From Methyloradius palustris (lineage in GTDB: Bacteria > Pseudomonadota > Gammaproteobacteria > Burkholderiales > Methylophilaceae): DNA of 64,000 nt. Position 1 is the first letter of the stretch, and every line of letters begins with the position of its first letter. The DNA is taken from assembly GCF_019703875.1 (NCBI RefSeq), contig NZ_AP024110.1, forward strand, positions 1,860,001 to 1,924,000, written 5' to 3'. Of this stretch, positions 32,783-40,493 are shown piece by piece. The notes beneath the pieces were generated by a model, which saw nothing but the letters and a program-made list of their open reading frames with translations, had not been told where the DNA came from and made no database searches. The position numbers and the translations under genes were made by a program.

Positions 32783-34238
32783 AACAAACATCGGCGACAT
32801 GTTTGATGCGGAGAACTTCCGCACAAGTGGCCATGCCTTGATCGATGTTCTGGCTGATCAGTTACAGAGACGACTTACAGGCGTTGGCCCAGTAATCAAT
32901 TGGAAGAGCCCAGAGCTTGAAGACCAGCATTGGCAACAACCATTGCCTCAGCAAGCAATATTTAATGCTGATGATCTAATCAACAAATTGCAATCGGATA
33001 TTCTGCCTGACAGCCTCGCCATTCATCACCCTCGCAATATGGGACATCAGGTGGCAACACCACTACCGATGGCAGCATTGTGTGATCTGGTGGCAGCGCT
33101 TACCAATCAAGCAATGGCTGTCTACGAAACTGGCCCTAGCGCGACCATGATTGAGCGGCAGGTGATTCGCTGGTTAAGTGAGTTAATCGGCTGGAAACCT
33201 ACAATTACCAAGCACATCAACGGCATACTGACTTCTGGCGGCGCACAGGCCAATCTCACCGCGTTGCTCGCGGCACGACAGCATTCAGCAAAATCCAACG
33301 TTTGGAAGAATGGAATTGCTGATCATAAATTACTTAAAATCCTGGTATCAGAACACAGCCATTACTCAATATCCCGCGCCGCGGGCATCATGGGCTTGGG
33401 CACAGATGCCGTGATCAAAGTCGCGACGGATATTGAAGGCCGAATGGATGTTACTCAACTCCAGCATCTGCACCAGGAGAGCCTGATTAAAGGCGAACAT
33501 ATCATTGCCGTGGTTGCAACTGCGGGCTGCACACCGACAGGCAGCATTGATCCACTGTTGCAAATTGGCCAATACTGCAACACACAAGGTTTATGGTTAC
33601 ATGTAGATGGCGCACATGGTGCATCTGCCCTGCTGTCTGAGCAACATCGCCAACAGCTTGATGGCATTGCGCTCGCTGACTCAGTAGTGTGGGATGGACA
33701 TAAGCTACTCTATATGCCAGCCACAGTATCAGCAGTGGTATTCAAGAACCCTGCGAATAGCTTCGCTGCCTTTGCACAAGATGCCTCTTATCTGTTTCAG
33801 GGCGAGAACCACGAAACAGAAGAATTCAATACTAGCTATCGCACGCTGGAATGCACCAAGCGCATGATGGGGTTGAAGCTATGGGCGGCGCTCTCGCTCT
33901 ATGGTGTTGAAGGCATGGCTTTGCTGATTGATGAAGCCTTTGCCAAAGCCAGACTTTTTGCCGATAAGATACAAGCTGATCAGGCATTTGAACTGCTCAT
34001 GCAGCCACAAACCAATATCGTCTGTTTCCGCTATCTCAATGATGGCTTGGATGCAGAAAACCTGAACCTGCTGCAAGCAACTATCAGAAAAAGCCTGATA
34101 GAAAGCGGTGCATTTCACCTGACACAAGTGACGTTGCATGGAGCTACATGGCTTAGAACAACCCTCATGAACCCAATGACGCAGGCTTCTGATCTGGATG
34201 CATTGCTAACTTCCATCAAACAGTTCGCAAAAAACTAA
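32772..34238 (+). CDS. PLP-dependent group II decarboxylase-like protein
   Basis: 488 residues from ATG 32772, whose ATGACGCCTAA overlaps the previous stop; the frame also opens at 32712. Fold type I PLP enzymes of the group II decarboxylase family (aromatic amino acid, glutamate or diaminobutyrate decarboxylases) share the motifs seen: HHPRNMGHQVATPLP, GILTSGGAQANLTALLAAR, the PLP-binding Asp in LHVDGAHGAS and the Schiff-base Lys in SVVWDGHKLLYMPA. Substrate cannot be fixed from sequence. The overlap with a 2OG oxygenase suggests that both act in one pathway or modification; this is inference. Confidence 0.9.
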   Translation: MTPKTNIGDMFDAENFRTSGHALIDVLADQLQRRLTGVGPVINWKSPELEDQHWQQPLPQQAIFNADDLINKLQSDILPDSLAIHHPRNMGHQVATPLPMAALCDLVAALTNQAMAVYETGPSATMIERQVIRWLSELIGWKPTITKHINGILTSGGAQANLTALLAARQHSAKSNVWKNGIADHKLLKILVSEHSHYSISRAAGIMGLGTDAVIKVATDIEGRMDVTQLQHLHQESLIKGEHIIAVVATAGCTPTGSIDPLLQIGQYCNTQGLWLHVDGAHGASALLSEQHRQQLDGIALADSVVWDGHKLLYMPATVSAVVFKNPANSFAAFAQDASYLFQGENHETEEFNTSYRTLECTKRMMGLKLWAALSLYGVEGMALLIDEAFAKARLFADKIQADQAFELLMQPQTNIVCFRYLNDGLDAENLNLLQATIRKSLIESGAFHLTQVTLHGATWLRTTLMNPMTQASDLDALLTSIKQFAKN

Positions 34239-34446
34239 CAAAGCTTTACATTGAATGGCCTTGCAATCTTTCCAGCACACCCAATTTAAAGAATATTAGT
34301 GACTGCATTTTAGATGTCATCACAATATTAAATATGGAATTGATGTATACCTTAATCAGGCTTGAATCGTTATTTTGCTAAATCAATCATTAATGATTAG
34401 CCTTTGTTACTTGTCAGATTTTTCGCCAACCTAAAACGAGGTCATT

Positions 34447-34758
34447 ATGAAAATCCAGTCAAAAGCCAAGCTACTCGCTTCAATATTCTCCGTAACATTA
34501 CTTGTCAGTCTCAGTGCACATGCTGATCAAGCGGGGGCTGGAGATGGGAAGGTGCAAAAAGTAAAAGCGAAAATGACAGAACGGTTTAATGAGGCGGATA
34601 CAAACCATGACGGCCAACTGACACTAGATGAAGCCAAAAGCAAAATGCCGCGAGTTGCAAAGAATTTTGACCAGATTGATACCGACAAAAAAGGCTATGT
34701 GACTCTAGACCAAATCACCGCTTTCGCTGCAGAAAAAATGCAGGAACACGATAAGTAA
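34447..34758 (+). CDS. Exported EF-hand protein
   Basis: 103 residues. An N-terminal signal peptide (LLASIFSVTLLVSLSAHA, cut before DQ) sends it to the periplasm. The mature part has two EF-hand-like helix-loop-helix units. Loop 1 DTNHDGQLTLDE has all usual ligand positions (D1, N3, D5, T9, E12). Loop 2 DTDKKGYVTLDQ has Lys at position 5 and Gln at 12, so it is probably weak or inactive. Binding of Ca2+, or of lanthanides as for other EF-hand proteins in methylotrophs, cannot be decided here. The GAGG ribosome site is clear; the next gene begins 27 bp downstream. Confidence 0.85.
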   Translation: MKIQSKAKLLASIFSVTLLVSLSAHADQAGAGDGKVQKVKAKMTERFNEADTNHDGQLTLDEAKSKMPRVAKNFDQIDTDKKGYVTLDQITAFAAEKMQEHDK

Positions 34759-34785
34759 TTTCACAAAAGGATTTAAGGAGACGTT

Positions 34786-35607
34786 ATGCTTAAAAGTAAA
34801 CTCAACGCACTGATTTTTTCAATACTCATCACATTCAGTGGCTTTGTTGCTGCAGCTGATCTGCCGACAATCAGCCAAGTCTATGCGGCGGCCCACGCTG
34901 GCAAGCTGGATGAAGCCCAGCAAATGATCAACCAGGTTTTACAAGCGCATCCTGAAAGCTCCAAGGCGCATTATGTGGCCTCAGAATTACTGGCCAAGCA
35001 AGGCAAAATCGCAAACGCACGCGATGAGTTTAAAACAGCTGAAAAGCTTGACCCAGGCTTAAGTTATGCAAAGCCAGAAGCCGTCAATGAATTGAAGCGG
35101 ATACTTTCCTCCGCACAAACTAGCCAGACTTCAGTACAGACAAACCAGATTCAAAGCGCACCCTCTGGATTTCCTTGGGGTTTGCTAATTCTTGGCATTG
35201 GGTCAATATTGATCATCACTCTAATCATTCGAGCTTTTACGGCGCGAAATGCACCTGTGGTTTATCCAAATGGCTACCAACCCAATACGGTTAACCCAAT
35301 GACAGGCCAGCCATACCCGGGTGGTTATGCACAACCAACTGCTGGTGGTGGTATGGGTTCAGGCATTATGGGTGGTCTTGCAACTGGCGCTGCGATTGGT
35401 GCCGGCATGCTAGCGGGTGAAGCACTAGCTGACCATTTTATTCACGGCAATAACAGCAACAGCGGCATCAACCCAGTAAGCGACTCATGGGCTGATTCAA
35501 ACAACAACATTAATGACAATATGGGTGGCAACGATTTTGGCATCGCCGATAACTCATCCTGGGATGATAATTCCAGTGATATTTCTGGCGGCGATGACTG
35601 GACTTAG
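34786..35607 (+). CDS. TPR-containing membrane protein with glycine-rich tail
   Basis: 273 residues. A signal-like N-terminus (LIFSILITFSGFVAAADL) precedes two tetratricopeptide-like repeats (~30-105: AAHAGKLDEAQQMINQVLQAHPESSKAHYVASELL and AKQGKIANARDEFKTAEKLDPG, cited in part). A transmembrane helix follows (WGLLILGIGSILIITLIIRAF, ~128-148), then a Pro/Gly/Tyr-rich stretch, a Gly/Ala-rich hydrophobic segment (GGMGSGIMGGLATGAAIGAG) and an Asn/Asp-rich acidic end. Related proteins occur in many betaproteobacteria without assigned function; a scaffold role is only a guess. Confidence 0.8.
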   Translation: MLKSKLNALIFSILITFSGFVAAADLPTISQVYAAAHAGKLDEAQQMINQVLQAHPESSKAHYVASELLAKQGKIANARDEFKTAEKLDPGLSYAKPEAVNELKRILSSAQTSQTSVQTNQIQSAPSGFPWGLLILGIGSILIITLIIRAFTARNAPVVYPNGYQPNTVNPMTGQPYPGGYAQPTAGGGMGSGIMGGLATGAAIGAGMLAGEALADHFIHGNNSNSGINPVSDSWADSNNNINDNMGGNDFGIADNSSWDDNSSDISGGDDWT

Positions 35608-35659
35608 AATTCTCAAGAACCAGAAATTATCCGAAAATAGCAGCGTTTAATTCAAAGAA

Positions 35660-36520
35660 TCAAAGCCTGCTTGCATCTAGCAGGCTTTGATAACCAGCCT
35701 GATAATCTGGATAAATCAGCTTGTACCCAGAACTCAACATTCGTTGGTTACTCAAGCGCTTATTGCCTAGCACAGCTGGCACTTTAATCGCGCTAACATC
35801 CTTGCCCAACTTACTTGCAATCCAAAGTAGCACATCATACTGGGCTACAGGCAGGCTATCTGTCACCAGATAAATCTCATCAACGGCCTGTGCGCTTAGC
35901 GCGCGATGTATCAAAAACCTGATGAAAGCAGCACCATCATCACGGTGTATGCGATTTGTCCAAGCATTACTGGCTGGCCAATTTTCTGGCTCAGCAGCCA
36001 GTTTGAGCATCCGTGTTCTACCAAGGCCATAGATGCCCGAAAAACGCAGGATTGTGGTATTCACTTGTGCTGGTACTAAACTCGGATCATTAAGCGATGC
36101 TTCTGCTTGCAGCATACGTTCACCGTTAAAACCTTTAGGGATGGCTAATACCGTTTCATCAAGCACATCCTCTATCTCCTGCCCGTAAACGCCCGTACTT
36201 GATACAAAAAACACATGGCGCAAGGTGCTTGAAAATTTCAGTGCTTGCAGAGTATTTGAGAGCCCATCTACGTAATGGCTTCTGTAACTATCGTCGGTGT
36301 ATGTATCTGCGGCAACGCAGTAAATCAGGATATCGGGGTTGGTTTCGGCTAATTTATTGAGTGTTTCAGGTTTCGTTACATCTGCCTGAAAAATCTGGCA
36401 GCCTTGCAGGGTCTGATTGCTGCGGCGTACACCTGTGACATGCATGCCATCATTGACCAACAGTCGAGCGACTTCTCTGCCTAAATCACCGCAACCAACA
36501 ATGAGTATATTTGCTTGCAT
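35660..36520 (-). CDS. NAD(P)-binding epimerase-like protein (YeeZ type)
   Basis: 286 residues, extended short-chain dehydrogenase fold. The N-terminal Rossmann motif is ILIVGCGDLGREVARLL, with GVRRS at the usual dinucleotide-binding position and VFFVSSTGVYGQEI as the SDR Ser/Tyr region. The catalytic YxxxK is not obvious, as in other YeeZ-like (SDR a6-like) proteins whose activity is unknown. A stem-loop covers its last codons. It converges on the TPR gene and is 32 bp after the NUDIX gene. Confidence 0.85.
   Translation of the reverse strand: MQANILIVGCGDLGREVARLLVNDGMHVTGVRRSNQTLQGCQIFQADVTKPETLNKLAETNPDILIYCVAADTYTDDSYRSHYVDGLSNTLQALKFSSTLRHVFFVSSTGVYGQEIEDVLDETVLAIPKGFNGERMLQAEASLNDPSLVPAQVNTTILRFSGIYGLGRTRMLKLAAEPENWPASNAWTNRIHRDDGAAFIRFLIHRALSAQAVDEIYLVTDSLPVAQYDVLLWIASKLGKDVSAIKVPAVLGNKRLSNQRMLSSGYKLIYPDYQAGYQSLLDASRL
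35661..35689. terminator. Stem-loop at the convergent gene end
   Basis: CAAAGCCTGCT (35661-35671) and AGCAGGCTTTG (35679-35689) give a perfect 11-bp stem with a 7-base loop, overlapping the last codons of the epimerase-like gene. T-runs are weak, so termination in either direction is inferred. Confidence 0.65.
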
Positions 36521-36552
36521 GATGCGCTTATTGGAATGACTACGGATAAAAC

Positions 36553-37134
36553 TTAGGTTTTAGATAACAGACTGGGAAATGGTTGCCACTGCCCACTGAG
36601 GTATTTTTCAGCCCAGAACAAAGCAATAATGGTCTTTCCATCTGTAATCTCGCCACGCTGCACCATAGCCAGGCAATCACTTAGGCCAGCCTCAAAAATT
36701 TGCAAGGCTTCATCAGCATCACGATTGTGTTCACCCAATCGCAAATTTTTAGCCAGGTAAATATGGATAACTTCGTTGGAATAACCAATACATGGGTGCT
36801 GGCTGGCGAGGTACACCCACTCTTGTGCACTGTATCCAGTTTCTTCCAGCAGTTCGCGCTGGCCTGTGAGTAATGGCGCTTCATTAGGGTCAATCTTGCC
36901 AGCAGGCAATTCAATAAATACCTGATTAAGTGGATAACGGAACTGCCTCTCAAGCACTAGATTGCCATTATCCAGCATGGCGATAATGACCACTGCTCCT
37001 GGATGGATGATGTATTCGCGTTGGCTACTAGCGCCACTTGGCAACAAGACTTGGTCTCGCTTTACCAGCAACATACCACCCTCAACAATGGTTTCTGAGG
37101 ATATGCAGGTTTCGGTCAGGTCATCCGAATTCAT
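36553..37134 (-). CDS. NUDIX hydrolase, ADP-ribose pyrophosphatase type
   Basis: 193 residues from ATG 37134 (the TTG at 37137 is the codon before it). It hydrolyses a nucleoside diphosphate linked to another moiety, most likely ADP-ribose. The Nudix box GKIDPNEAPLLTGQRELLEETGY (core: GQRELLEETGY with the metal-binding RExxEE) lies at ~85-107, and the substrate-side LPAGK and YPLNQVFIELPAG pattern fits the NudF/ADPRase group. It follows the nuo-DUF2818 genes, an order seen in other betaproteobacteria. Confidence 0.9.
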   Translation of the reverse strand: MNSDDLTETCISSETIVEGGMLLVKRDQVLLPSGASSQREYIIHPGAVVIIAMLDNGNLVLERQFRYPLNQVFIELPAGKIDPNEAPLLTGQRELLEETGYSAQEWVYLASQHPCIGYSNEVIHIYLAKNLRLGEHNRDADEALQIFEAGLSDCLAMVQRGEITDGKTIIALFWAEKYLSGQWQPFPSLLSKT

Positions 37135-37142
37135 CAAAATAC

Positions 37143-37481
37143 TTAAATTTCTTTCGGGGTTTCTTTGAAAGGTTGATCTATATTTGTTTTAGGTATTTTC
37201 CAGAAATAGCGATAAACAAATCCAGGAAAAGCAAACACCAGAAACAGGCAAAACGTGATGGTGTAGAACTCCCATTTCTGGGGAGAGATTTGGCCCATGG
37301 TCATTTTTTCTGCATACATCGCAATTGCCCCAAAGACAAAATACAGGACAATTATTTCGAGTAAGCACCAGAATATATTTTTAGGCTGCGACTTAATCGG
37401 CACTACATAGAACAGGCGCTCAGAGAACCAGGGAGCGTTTGCAAATAGCAATGCCAATAACAATAAAACGAGGTTGGTCAT
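37143..37481 (-). CDS. DUF2818 family membrane protein
   Basis: 112 residues with about three membrane segments (LVLLLLALLFANAPWF, IFWCLLEIIVLYFVFGAIAMY, YTITFCLFLVFAFPGFVYRYF; each in part). This small family of unknown function is found directly after nuoN in betaproteobacteria. It is 30 bp after nuoN and 8 bp before the NUDIX gene. A role in NDH-1 assembly or stability is suggested by synteny only. Confidence 0.87.
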   Translation of the reverse strand: MTNLVLLLLALLFANAPWFSERLFYVVPIKSQPKNIFWCLLEIIVLYFVFGAIAMYAEKMTMGQISPQKWEFYTITFCLFLVFAFPGFVYRYFWKIPKTNIDQPFKETPKEI

Positions 37482-37511
37482 GTGGGATTCTTAAAAATAT
37501 CTGCTTAGATG

Positions 37512-38960
37512 TTACTGCAAGCTCAATAAAATTGCTTTTGAGCATAAATCCATTAATGTCTGCGGCATCAAGCCAAAGTAGAGCAGAGCCAGCCCGTTTA
37601 GACTCAGGATGACCTTCATATCAAATGAAGCGACGATAGGTGAATGATCTTGTGGCTCGTCAAAATAAACCAGTTTGACGATACGGAGATAATAATAAGC
37701 ACCGACCGTAGCCATTAATACACCGAAGACTACGACCCATAAATAACCAGCCTGTAATGCGGCCTGCAATACCGCAAATTTCGCATAGAAGCCCAGTGTT
37801 GGTGGTATGCCTGCCATTGAGAACATCATGATCAACATTAAGAATGCATACCATGGGTTACGCTGGTTCAGGCCTTTCAAATCATCCAAGTTCTCTGCCT
37901 CGAAACCTTTGCGCGATAGCAGTAAAATCATCCCGAAACCACCGAGTGACATAAGGGCATAAGCGGCAATATATAGCATTGCAGAAGCATAGCCATTAAT
38001 GCTGGCGCTCATGAGGCCGTAAAGCAGGTAGCCAATATGGGCGATAGTGGAATATGCAAACATACGCTTGAGATTGGTTTGGGCAATGGCAGTCACACTA
38101 CCAATTGAAATAGAAAGTACGGCCATAATCACGAGCATGCCTTGCCAATCGTGCGCCAATACATAGAGGCCTTGTACCAGAAGTCGAATCACAAAGGCAA
38201 AAGCTGCAATCTTGGTAGCTGAGCCTATCAATATAGTCACCGCAGTTGGCGCGCCCTGATAAACATCAGGTAACCACATCTGGAATGGCACGGCACCGAG
38301 CTTGAATGCCAAGCCAGCAACAATGAATACCAAGCCCAACACTAATATCGCATGATAATGGGCGCCACCGAGTAATGCATTGCTGACTTCAGCCAGATTG
38401 AGACTACCTGTTGCGCCGTAAATCATGGACATGCCGTAGAGCAACATACCTGATGCCAAGGCACCTAATACAAAATATTTGATAGCCGCTTCTGTTGCAG
38501 TCGGGTTGTCACGGTCCAGCGCAACGAGCGCATACAGGCTTAGTGAAAGTAGCTCAAGGCCCATATAAAGCGTCAGGAAGTGTTGGCCTGACACCAATAT
38601 CATCATACCCAGCAGGCTGAATAATACGAGCGCGTAGAACTCACCACGGAACATGCCGCGCAAGGCAATGTAGCTGCGGGTGTAAACCAGCGTGGCTGAT
38701 ATGCTGATGTAGATCATGAGCTTCGTCAGGTCCGAGAACGTATCGCTAACGAACATGCCATTGAATGAATAGCCGACACCTGGCGTGTGATTAAAGTAGG
38801 TAATGGCAGCAGCGCCTAATAGCGTGGCTTGCGAAAAGATATAGATTAGGTTGCGGTTGGCTGGCTTGAGAAATAAGTCCAGCAGCAGAATAAGCATAGC
38901 CATCGAGAGTACGAATATCTCGGGGAGCGCAGCACCTAAATCGTAATAAATGGCATCCAT
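37512..38960 (-). CDS. nuoN: NADH-quinone oxidoreductase subunit N
   Basis: 482 residues, ~14 membrane helices, one of three antiporter-like proton-pumping subunits of complex I. The proton_antipo_M domain is visible: LYMGLELLSLSLYALVAL, with the conserved Glu in MGLELLS, and KLGAVPFQMWLPDVYQGAPT with the channel Lys. It is the last nuo gene of the operon, before DUF2818. Confidence 0.98.
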   Translation of the reverse strand: MDAIYYDLGAALPEIFVLSMAMLILLLDLFLKPANRNLIYIFSQATLLGAAAITYFNHTPGVGYSFNGMFVSDTFSDLTKLMIYISISATLVYTRSYIALRGMFRGEFYALVLFSLLGMMILVSGQHFLTLYMGLELLSLSLYALVALDRDNPTATEAAIKYFVLGALASGMLLYGMSMIYGATGSLNLAEVSNALLGGAHYHAILVLGLVFIVAGLAFKLGAVPFQMWLPDVYQGAPTAVTILIGSATKIAAFAFVIRLLVQGLYVLAHDWQGMLVIMAVLSISIGSVTAIAQTNLKRMFAYSTIAHIGYLLYGLMSASINGYASAMLYIAAYALMSLGGFGMILLLSRKGFEAENLDDLKGLNQRNPWYAFLMLIMMFSMAGIPPTLGFYAKFAVLQAALQAGYLWVVVFGVLMATVGAYYYLRIVKLVYFDEPQDHSPIVASFDMKVILSLNGLALLYFGLMPQTLMDLCSKAILLSLQ

Positions 38961-39011
38961 GCTATTTCTCTGTATTTTCTTTTTGTGTTGCTTGTATAGA
39001 CATTTGCATCA

Positions 39012-40493
39012 TCATGGCAGCTTACTTTGTGCGAGATGGCCAAGCAGGTTTTCAACGGTAGCGTGCGTCATCTCGGTAATCGGGTATGGGTATAAGCCAA
39101 AGCCCAAAATCAAGAGCGCGAGCACACCCAATATCAACATTTCACGTTGATTAATGTCTTTCAAGACTGCGACATGATGGTTGGCAATCTCGCCGTAAAA
39201 CACGCGTTTCACCATCCACAAGGTATAAGCAGCACCAAAAATCAGTGTGGTTGAAGCTAAAAATGCATACCAGAAGTTGGTCTGCAGTGCTGCCAGTATC
39301 ACCATAAACTCACCTACAAAACCGGATGTGCCCGGCAAACCACTGTTAGCCATAGCAAACAGCACAGCAAAAGCTGCAAAGGTTGGCATAGTGTTCGCTA
39401 CGCCACCGTAATCGGCAATCTGGCGTGAATGCATGCGGTCATACAGCACACCTACACTCAAGAACATGGCGGAAGAAATAAAGCCATGCGAAATCATCTG
39501 CACAATCGCGCCATCCATACCTAATGGATTAAATATAAAAAAGCCGAGTGTGACAAAACCCATGTGTGAAATGGATGAGTAGGCAATCAGCTTTTTCATA
39601 TCTTGCTGCACTAAGGCGACCAAGGCGATATAGACCACAGCAATCAGTGAAAGCGTGATCATGAAGCCGGAAAGATAATTTGCTGCATCTGGCGCTATCG
39701 GCATGGCGAACCGCAAGAAGCTATAGCCACCCAGTTTCAATGCAATAGCCGCCAAGACTACCGAGCCTCCAGTTGGCGCTTCAACGTGGGCATCAGGCAA
39801 CCAAGTGTGCAATGGCCACATTGGGATCTTCACTGCAAACGCCATAAAGAACGCAAGGAAGATCAATATCTGCGCATTCATCGGCAATGGCATGGTGTAG
39901 TAATCAACCAGTTCAAAACTATTGGTTTGATGGTAAAGGTAGATGAACACCACAAGCATCAATAATGAGCCCAGCAATGTATAGAGGAAGAATTTGATCG
40001 TGGCATACACACGATTAGGTCCGCCCCATATACCGATGACTAGGAACATCGGGATAAGCATAGCTTCCCAAAACACGTAGTAGAGAATTGCATCTAACGC
40101 GCTGAATACACCAATCATGATGCCTGACATGATGAGGAACGCCGCCATGTATTGGGCAACGCGCTTCTGGATCACTTCCCACGCCGCAATCACCACAAGA
40201 ATAGTAGTGAAACTAGTCAGCAATATCAGAGGAACAGCAATACCATCTACACCCAAATGGTAATTAATATTGAAAGCGGGAATCCAGCGTAGACCTTCTT
40301 GAAACTGAAAACCACCATCATTGAAATCAAAACCCGTATACAGGGGCAACGTAACGGCAAAACCAATAATACTGCCTACTAATGCTACCCAACGGGCAGT
40401 AGGTGCATTTTGGTCGCCGCCTGTAAATAGAACGAGAATACCCGCAATAATTGGTACCCAGATCGCAAGACTAAGAATAGGTAAATCTGCCAT
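39012..40493 (-). CDS. nuoM: NADH-quinone oxidoreductase subunit M
   Basis: 493 residues, antiporter-like proton channel subunit. FWEAMLIPMFLVIGIWGG carries the key Glu, KIPMWPLHTWLPDAHVEAPT the conserved Lys and the lid loop, and LIAYSSISHMGFVTLG the broken-helix motif. It starts directly next to nuoL and is followed by nuoN after 51 bp. Confidence 0.98.
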   Translation of the reverse strand: MADLPILSLAIWVPIIAGILVLFTGGDQNAPTARWVALVGSIIGFAVTLPLYTGFDFNDGGFQFQEGLRWIPAFNINYHLGVDGIAVPLILLTSFTTILVVIAAWEVIQKRVAQYMAAFLIMSGIMIGVFSALDAILYYVFWEAMLIPMFLVIGIWGGPNRVYATIKFFLYTLLGSLLMLVVFIYLYHQTNSFELVDYYTMPLPMNAQILIFLAFFMAFAVKIPMWPLHTWLPDAHVEAPTGGSVVLAAIALKLGGYSFLRFAMPIAPDAANYLSGFMITLSLIAVVYIALVALVQQDMKKLIAYSSISHMGFVTLGFFIFNPLGMDGAIVQMISHGFISSAMFLSVGVLYDRMHSRQIADYGGVANTMPTFAAFAVLFAMANSGLPGTSGFVGEFMVILAALQTNFWYAFLASTTLIFGAAYTLWMVKRVFYGEIANHHVAVLKDINQREMLILGVLALLILGFGLYPYPITEMTHATVENLLGHLAQSKLP

